A stretch of DNA of 27,719 bases from Ruminococcaceae bacterium UBA5904 (GTDB lineage: Bacteria; Bacillota; Clostridia; Oscillospirales; Acutalibacteraceae): contig DJEG01000097.1 of NCBI GenBank assembly GCA_002431305.1, positions 1 to 27,719 on the forward strand, written 5' to 3'. This document shows positions 23,353 to 27,719 of this stretch, in pieces. The notes below the pieces were generated by a model that made no database searches, was not told where the DNA came from, and was given only the letters and a program-made list of their open reading frames with translations. The number at the start of each line of letters is the position of its first letter. Within the stretch, counting starts at the first letter, position 1. The position numbers and the translations under genes were made by a program.

Positions 23353-23925
23353 TTACTTAACGATTTCGCCCATCGTTCCGGGTACAGCCATAGCCGCGTT
23401 CGACTCGTCGGTATCAATGTGCATTGCGAGCGCGAATTTATCGCTTACTCTTACTACAACATCACCGAAAATAAGGCTTCTGTCGACAGTATCGAGTTTT
23501 ACGCTTACGATATCCTTATCCTTAACGCCGTATTTCTCAGCGTCGGCGGGAGTCATGTGAATATGTCTCTTTGCTACGATAACGCCCTTGTCAATCTCAA
23601 TCTCACCGCAGGGACCTACAATTTTGCATGCTCCTGAACCCTCGATATCGCCGGACTCTCTGATAGGAGCCGAAACGCCGATTGAACGCGCGTCCGAAGC
23701 GGAAATCTCAACCTGAGTTGCGGAACGTACGGGTCCGAGAATCGAAACAGCGGGGAAACTGCTCTTGGGACCTACAACGGCTACTCTCTCGGTGCAGGCA
23801 AACTGACCGGGCTGGGAAAGATTCTTTTTAGGGGTAAGCTCATATCCCTTGCCGAAAAGGGTTTCAAGGTCTTCCTTTGAAACGTGTACGTGTCTTGCGG
23901 ATGTTTCAACTATAAATTTTTCCAT
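23353..23925 (-). CDS. pduL: PduL-type phosphotransacylase
   Basis: The ATG at 23925 (MEKFIVETSARHVHVS) gives 190 aa. The family transfers acyl groups between CoA and phosphate (acetyl or propanoyl). Two halves each carry the metal-binding histidine motif: SARHVHVSKEDLETLFG near the start and KRHIHMTPADAEKYG in the second half. The ERVAVVGPK and LGPVRSATQVEIS segments are also typical. It lacks the N-terminal encapsulation peptide of microcompartment forms, and no shell genes are near, so it is probably the cytosolic phosphotransacetylase of acetate fermentation. An acetate kinase gene is not in the window. Confidence 0.94.
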   Translation of the reverse strand: MEKFIVETSARHVHVSKEDLETLFGKGYELTPKKNLSQPGQFACTERVAVVGPKSSFPAVSILGPVRSATQVEISASDARSIGVSAPIRESGDIEGSGACKIVGPCGEIEIDKGVIVAKRHIHMTPADAEKYGVKDKDIVSVKLDTVDRSLIFGDVVVRVSDKFALAMHIDTDESNAAMAVPGTMGEIVK

Positions 23926-24006
23926 AATTCTTAACACACTTTCTTTTTGTTATTCGCTCAATTAATTTTACACTCAATTACCGTAAAAAGCAAGGGTTTT
24001 GTTTGT

Positions 24007-25785
24007 TTATTTTTTAACGACAATCTCGCCCTCCTCGGCGGTTATCGTTCCGAGCGAATATTTCACCCTGAGCGCTTCGGTATTTTCAAGTTTTGCGCAT
24101 ATTCTAAGCGCAAGCCTTGCGTCGGACGCTGTAACCTTTCCGTCGTTATTTATGTCGCATACGAGTTTCTGAGTATCGGAAAACTGCTCGAGTCTTGCAG
24201 AATATCTTAATATAAGCCTTGCGTCGGAGGAGGTCAGTCCGTTGGAAAGAGACGCGTCGCCCCAAACGGGGATATACGTAATTATCTCAACCCATTTTGC
24301 ATACAGAGTTATATTTCCCGCCTGCCCCGCCTCAATTCTTTCAACCTTTTTCGTATAACCGGGGTCGGAATACCATCCGCGGAACATATAAAGCGCGTTC
24401 GCAAGAATCGGGTCTTTCAGCTCGACGGATTCCGATGTCGTACGGACGTTGGGATTGTTCGGCATAACGTCGGTTTCCTTAATGCTGTACTTATCGTTTG
24501 CAACAACATAATTTATAGAATACGTCTTTTCCGTATATGAAGCATAAAAAGTCTTGTCGCCCGTCATGTCGACGGTCACCGCTGTTACCGGCGTTTTAAA
24601 TTCGGAATCAAGGAACCAGCCGTTGAAAACATAGCCGTCCTTTTCGACGCTTTTCAATTCATAGCTCGTATTGGCTTTATATGAAGTAATATTATCGTTT
24701 TTTAATGTACTTTTATATTCGGTTAAAATACCGTAATCATAATTAATTTTAAATACAGCTTCGCTCCATTTCGCATAAAGCGTGACATCCGAGCACTCGC
24801 CGGCGGGAATCGATTCGGTTTTTTTCGTCATCGCCTTGTCGGTAAACCATCCCTCGAAAACGAATACTCCCCTGTCGTACCCGGCGGGACTCAGCGTTAT
24901 ATCGCCCGTTGCAGTACGAGTAACGGGATTCGGATTCTGCACATACTTTTCATTAAAATTCTTATTTCCGTCTGATAAAACATAATTAATGTTATATACG
25001 TTCTCGCTCCATTTTGCATAAAGCGTCAATCCGCCGTGCGTTCCGGCGTTAATCTTTGTTATCCTGTTTTCAAATTCAGAATCAAGATACCAGCCGTCAA
25101 ATGAATATGCTTTATCGGATGACGACGCGTCGAGGAGAATCATATCCTCGCCGTACGTATAAAACGGATTATTGGGATTTTCAACGCTGTACTTTGACAA
25201 ATCGATAACGCCGGTATCGTACGTAATTTTGTACTCGGCAGTGACCCATTTTGCCCAGAGAGTTATATCTCCCGAATGATTTTTGGGTATCGATTCTATT
25301 TTGTTTTCAAATTCAGGCTCCGTATACCATCCGCCGAACATCAGACTCTCGTCGTCTATTACGGCGTCCTTGAGCGCAACGCCCTCGCCCGGCAGTCCGT
25401 AGGCAGGGTTACGGTTGACAATTTTGCTTTCGTCCTGAGCGGAATCGGACGTAAGGACATATTCTACGGAATATTTCACCGCGCTCCACTTTGCGTAAAG
25501 CGGAATATCTGCATCCGAATCAGCCTCTATGGACTCGATTTTATCCGAGAACGAAGGGTCGGAGTACCACCCCTCAAAAACATAGCCGTCGCATGAAGCG
25601 TCTTTTAAAACGAGCCGGGTGCCCGGAATGTAAGAATCGGGGTTTTCGTTCTTTACCGGGTTTCCCGAAAGCTCGGCAAATCCGTAATCATAATATATAC
25701 GCCTTGCGCCCGAATCGGCGAACACGCTCAAACCGCAGGAAAATGCGATTATAACACAAAGAAATACGGACAATACTTTTTTCAA
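24007..25785 (-). CDS. secreted InlB-repeat protein with type I dockerin
   Basis: The 592-aa protein starts at a TTG with AAAGGATG upstream and has a signal peptide (KKVLSVFLCVIIAFSCGLSVFA). Six Listeria-Bacteroides (InlB B-type) repeats follow, each with an F-x-GWY/F stretch and an LYAKW end; repeat 5 is degenerate (FYASY). Residues about 507-567 form a type I dockerin with two halves, each ending in SSDARLILR or ASDARLALR. The second calcium loop, DINNDGKVTASD, is intact; the first, DASLSNGLTSSD, is atypical. The dockerin implies binding to a cohesin on a cell-surface or cellulosome-like scaffold. No catalytic domain is present, so an adhesion or structural role is likely. Confidence 0.92.
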   Translation of the reverse strand: MKKVLSVFLCVIIAFSCGLSVFADSGARRIYYDYGFAELSGNPVKNENPDSYIPGTRLVLKDASCDGYVFEGWYSDPSFSDKIESIEADSDADIPLYAKWSAVKYSVEYVLTSDSAQDESKIVNRNPAYGLPGEGVALKDAVIDDESLMFGGWYTEPEFENKIESIPKNHSGDITLWAKWVTAEYKITYDTGVIDLSKYSVENPNNPFYTYGEDMILLDASSSDKAYSFDGWYLDSEFENRITKINAGTHGGLTLYAKWSENVYNINYVLSDGNKNFNEKYVQNPNPVTRTATGDITLSPAGYDRGVFVFEGWFTDKAMTKKTESIPAGECSDVTLYAKWSEAVFKINYDYGILTEYKSTLKNDNITSYKANTSYELKSVEKDGYVFNGWFLDSEFKTPVTAVTVDMTGDKTFYASYTEKTYSINYVVANDKYSIKETDVMPNNPNVRTTSESVELKDPILANALYMFRGWYSDPGYTKKVERIEAGQAGNITLYAKWVEIITYIPVWGDASLSNGLTSSDARLILRYSARLEQFSDTQKLVCDINNDGKVTASDARLALRICAKLENTEALRVKYSLGTITAEEGEIVVKK

Positions 25786-25818
25786 ATCGGCACATCCTTT
25801 TTTTTATTGTCTTTTTTA

Positions 25819-25847
25819 AGTATAAACCATAAAAAAAAGCATGTCAA
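25819..25847 (-). promoter_or_regulatory. promoter of the InlB-repeat dockerin gene
   Basis: On the minus strand TTGACA, a 17-bp spacer and TATACT stand 33 bases before the TTG start. Confidence 0.8.
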
Positions 25848-25892
25848 CCGATAATAATTTACATTGATTTTTTTATTTATAGAATTAATTTA

Positions 25893-26014
25893 TTACAAAA
25901 GGTTACAAGCATAATTTTATTATGGTAATTTTATACACTATTCTATCAAATTGTTTTATTCTTTTTGTAAATAATACAGAGACATTATTACAAGTTATTA
26001 CAGTAAAGTTACAA
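25893..26014 (+). promoter_or_regulatory. phased TTACAA repeats, possible activator sites
   Basis: TTACAA occurs at 25893 and 25903, then TTACAA, TTACAG and TTACAA at 25988, 25998 and 26009. Spacing is 10-11 bp, one helical turn, within both clusters. This layout recalls the direct-repeat sites of OmpR-type regulators such as PhoP (TTAACA-like, 11-bp period). The second cluster lies just upstream of the promoter at 26029. The surrounding 25848-26028 is otherwise AT-rich and empty. Confidence 0.45.
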
Positions 26015-26028
26015 ATTATTGCTAACGC

Positions 26029-26057
26029 TTGACTTTCTCAGGAATTTGGAGTAAATT
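26029..26057 (+). promoter_or_regulatory. promoter and 5' hairpin of the small lipoprotein gene
   Basis: TTGACT, a 17-bp spacer and TAAATT predict a start near 26064. The transcript would then begin with GTGAGG-CGATA-CCTCAC (26069-26085), a hairpin at the 5' end of the kind that can stabilise an mRNA. Confidence 0.65.
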
Positions 26058-26141
26058 TATGTACGCAGTGAGGCGATACCTCACATACCCGATGAATTAA
26101 TCTTTAGTTAAGGGTAAAATTTGAAAGGAGATAATATTACT

Positions 26142-26300
26142 ATGAAGAAGATCGTTATGGCAGTTTCTTCCGCTATCGTTGCAGGTGCTATGCTTTTCGC
26201 ATTCGTTGGATGTGACAGCAAGACCGCAGATAACGATAAGACCAAGGCTGATGTTTCTAACAACGCAGCTGTTACCGTAGAAGCTGAGTCGAACACCTGA
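26142..26300 (+). CDS. 52-aa lipoprotein-like secreted peptide
   Basis: AAAGGAG sits ten bases before the ATG. The protein opens with KK, a hydrophobic stretch (MAVSSAIVAGAMLFAFVG) and a cysteine at residue 24, a fair lipobox (FVGC), then a Lys/Asp/Asn/Ala-rich tail to residue 52. Codons are strongly biased to GTT, GCT, AAG and ATC, as in highly expressed genes. It has its own promoter, a 5' hairpin and a strong terminator, so the transcript of about 300 nt appears to be dedicated to it. Function is unknown; a surface-exposed or signalling peptide is possible. It was probably overlooked because it is short. Confidence 0.75.
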   Translation: MKKIVMAVSSAIVAGAMLFAFVGCDSKTADNDKTKADVSNNAAVTVEAESNT

Positions 26301-26336
26301 TCAAACGGGTAATATTACTTAAATAAGTAGAGACTG

Positions 26337-26366
26337 TAGACCGGTTTTTAACCGGTCTATTTCTTT
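26337..26366 (+). terminator. terminator of the small lipoprotein gene
   Basis: TAGACCGGTT-TTT-AACCGGTCTA is a perfect ten-pair stem followed by TTTCTTT. Confidence 0.85.
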
Positions 26367-26375
26367 ATGCAAAAG

Positions 26376-26418
26376 TGTAAACCATGTCCTTGCGCTGTTG
26401 TAAACCATGTGCTTACTC
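26376..26418 (+). repeat. tandem end-like repeats, possible IS relic
   Basis: TGTAAACCATGT occurs at 26376-26387 and 26399-26410. The matching units extend to about 20 bp with a 23-bp period. Multiple terminal repeats of this kind, with similar sequence, are known at ends of IS21-family elements (from memory). No transposase gene is present here, so this would be a solo end. The next 85 bases hold no ORF. Confidence 0.4.
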
Positions 26419-26503
26419 CTGTACTCCGCAGAAAAAAATATTAAACAAACAAATAGTATGAAATCCTGACAATGAGTGTATAAATCAATATAAAAACCTG
26501 TAA

Positions 26504-26536
26504 AAAAGCCTCGGCGCAATATCCGAGGCTTTTTTA
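26504..26536. terminator. bidirectional terminator
   Basis: AAAAAGCCTCGG pairs with CCGAGGCTTTTT. On the minus strand it can close the permease operon; on the plus strand it would end read-through from the lipoprotein unit. Confidence 0.8.
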
Positions 26537-26586
26537 TATAACAATAATTTCACGAAACAAAGGTCTGCCTCAGCTTGATGCTCACG

Positions 26587-26643
26587 GCGTTTTCTTCTCC
26601 CCGAAGCTGTACAAAAGTACCGCGAGAGGGAGAAAAAACGTCG
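26587..26643. repeat. interspersed palindromic element, copy 2
   Basis: GCGTTTTCTTCTCCC and GGGAGAAAAAACG arms surround the core GCTGTACAAAAGTACCGC, identical to that at 5237-5254. It lies just after the permease operon, as copy 1 lies after the lipase-like gene. Confidence 0.65.
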
Positions 26644-26672
26644 CGAGCGCGAGATGAGACAGTCCGCAATCT

Positions 26673-27656
26673 TTAGCGTTCTTCTCGGAAATAGGTCAAT
26701 CCCAGACTCTGGGGAGGCTGATCTTCCTTTTTATTCCTTACGCTTGCGATTACCAGAACGATAATCGTAACGACATAGGGAAGCATTTTGATAAGCTCCT
26801 TAGAAGCGGAGGAAAGACCGGGGATATAAACACAGATAATATACAGTCCGCCGAAAAGGAAGGAACTGAGAATCGCCGATTTCGGTCTCCAGAGAGCGAA
26901 AATAACAATTGCGATTGCAAGCCATCCTCTGTCGCCGAAGCCGTCGTTCGTCCATGCGCCCGCGGTGTAGTCCATAACGAAGTACAGTCCGCCGAGTCCG
27001 GCTATCATACCGCCGACTATCGTAGAAACGTATTTATACTTTGTAACGTTTATACCGGCAGCGTCCGCAGTTGCGGGATTCTCACCGACCGCTCTTAAAT
27101 TAAGACCCGTTCTCGTCTTATTGAGAACGAAAGAAACAACAATTGCAATAATTACCGCAAGATAAGCGAGGAATCCCAGCGACAGGAACGTCGAACCGAA
27201 AAGTCCGAGACTGTCGGCAAACGGAAGCTTTGTTTTGTAAGCAAGTCCCGTATTGATAAGCGAAATCGAACCGCTCTCGCCGAAGAAGCTGAGAAGCGAG
27301 CCGCCGAAAAAGTTACCGACGCCTACGCCGAATGTTGTAAGAGCAAGACCGGTAACGTTCTGATTCGCTCTTAAACTTACAGTGAGGAACGAATAAATAA
27401 GCGACATAAGAGCCGAACCGAGCAATGACGCTAAAAGCGAAATAAGAACGCATAAGAACGCCTTGGGCTCCGCCGTATTGTGTTCGTAAAGATAACCGCC
27501 TATAATACCGGAAATACCGCCCATGTACATGATGCCCGGAATACCGAGGTTAAGGTTTCCCGATTTCTCGGTTATAATTTCGCCGACCGAGCCGAAGAGA
27601 AGAGGTATGCCCTGAATTATAGCGGCATTTATAAACGACGCGATTGTAGCTAACAT
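26673..27656 (-). CDS. ABC transporter permease, nucleoside/BMP type
   Basis: The 327-aa protein has about nine hydrophobic helices. It carries the BPD_transp_2 features GEIITEKSGNLNLGIPGIMYMG near the start and AVGENPATADAAGINVTKYK in the cytoplasmic EAA-like loop, followed by GGMIAGLGGLYFVM. This matches the second permease (NupQ/YufQ-like) of ABC importers whose binding protein is of the BMP type, mostly for nucleosides. AAGGAGG precedes the ATG by eight bases. The start directly follows the stop of an upstream permease gene with one base between. Substrate is inferred from family only; the ATPase and binding-protein genes should lie beyond the window. Confidence 0.93.
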   Translation of the reverse strand: MLATIASFINAAIIQGIPLLFGSVGEIITEKSGNLNLGIPGIMYMGGISGIIGGYLYEHNTAEPKAFLCVLISLLASLLGSALMSLIYSFLTVSLRANQNVTGLALTTFGVGVGNFFGGSLLSFFGESGSISLINTGLAYKTKLPFADSLGLFGSTFLSLGFLAYLAVIIAIVVSFVLNKTRTGLNLRAVGENPATADAAGINVTKYKYVSTIVGGMIAGLGGLYFVMDYTAGAWTNDGFGDRGWLAIAIVIFALWRPKSAILSSFLFGGLYIICVYIPGLSSASKELIKMLPYVVTIIVLVIASVRNKKEDQPPQSLGLTYFREER

Positions 27657-27719
27657 TTATTTCTCCTCCTTATGCTTTGATGTGCGCTTTATCTGATAGT
27701 TGATGAAGAATTCACAGCC
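27657..27719 (-). CDS. 3' end of the partner permease gene (partial)
   Basis: The last 20 codons read GCEFFINYQIKRTSKHKEEK and TAA (27657-27659). The stop is one base before the ATG of the following permease. A basic C-terminal tail after an aromatic helix end fits the first permease (NupP/YufP-like) of the same importer. The rest lies outside the window. Confidence 0.75.
   Translation of the reverse strand, partial: GCEFFINYQIKRTSKHKEEK

Noticed and set aside
26058..26099. 13-codon leader peptide before the small lipoprotein gene
   Set aside because: Its ATG would lie at or before the predicted transcription start, and the hairpin there is better explained as a 5' stabiliser.
26319..26519. 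66-aa minus-strand frame
   Set aside because: It reads through a terminator and the tandem end-like repeats; no ribosome site.
1..27719. CRISPR array, tRNA or rRNA gene
   Set aside because: No regularly spaced repeats with unique spacers and no tRNA or rRNA signature sequences were seen on either strand.

Overview
The window looks like chromosome from an anaerobic Clostridia-class Firmicute of the Ruminococcaceae/Oscillospiraceae kind. The evidence is strong Shine-Dalgarno sites, many TTG starts, sigma-A promoters with 17-bp spacers, a type I dockerin on an InlB-repeat secreted protein, a stand-alone PduL, and an mreBCD-mrdA-minD-mgsA block. This assignment is inferred from gene content only. 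No rRNA, tRNA or CRISPR array was seen.

Layout. Positions 1-2950 are an AT-rich accessory segment. On the minus strand it carries an XRE repressor and an ImmA/IrrE-type metallopeptidase behind a consensus promoter, then a frameshifted DUF4417 gene, an orphan domain resembling the C-terminal toxin domain of phage minor-head proteins, and a likely immunity partner. A 29-bp direct repeat flanks the last three genes. One copy sits in what looks like a complete 65-nt small-RNA gene. Positions 3223-5127 encode a secreted lipase-like hydrolase. Positions 5139-9000 are accessory again: palindromic repeats, a divergent cI/Cro-like pair, a membrane coiled-coil protein, an unrecognised protein, and a zinc-ribbon/TM2 protein divergent from a small XRE regulator with paired operators.

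Positions 9087-20220 are housekeeping and almost all minus strand: rplM-rpsI with a promoter-proximal hairpin; hisS-aspS plus a secreted alpha/beta hydrolase; mgsA; and mreB-mreC-mreD-mrdA-minD for cell-wall elongation, lacking the often linked minC, minE and rodA. Diverging from mreB are proB-proA and a membrane protein of unknown role on the plus strand. Then come pduL (minus) and a 592-aa secreted protein with six InlB-type repeats and a dockerin (minus).

The right end holds a 52-aa lipoprotein-like gene with its own promoter, phased TTACAA repeats upstream and a terminator; a possible insertion-sequence end; a second copy of a palindromic repeat; and two ABC permease genes of the nucleoside/BMP type, one cut by the window edge.

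Most promising for follow-up are the repeat-flanked toxin/sRNA cassette, the small lipoprotein gene with its phased repeats, the TM2/XRE regulatory unit and the reduced Min/Rod locus.
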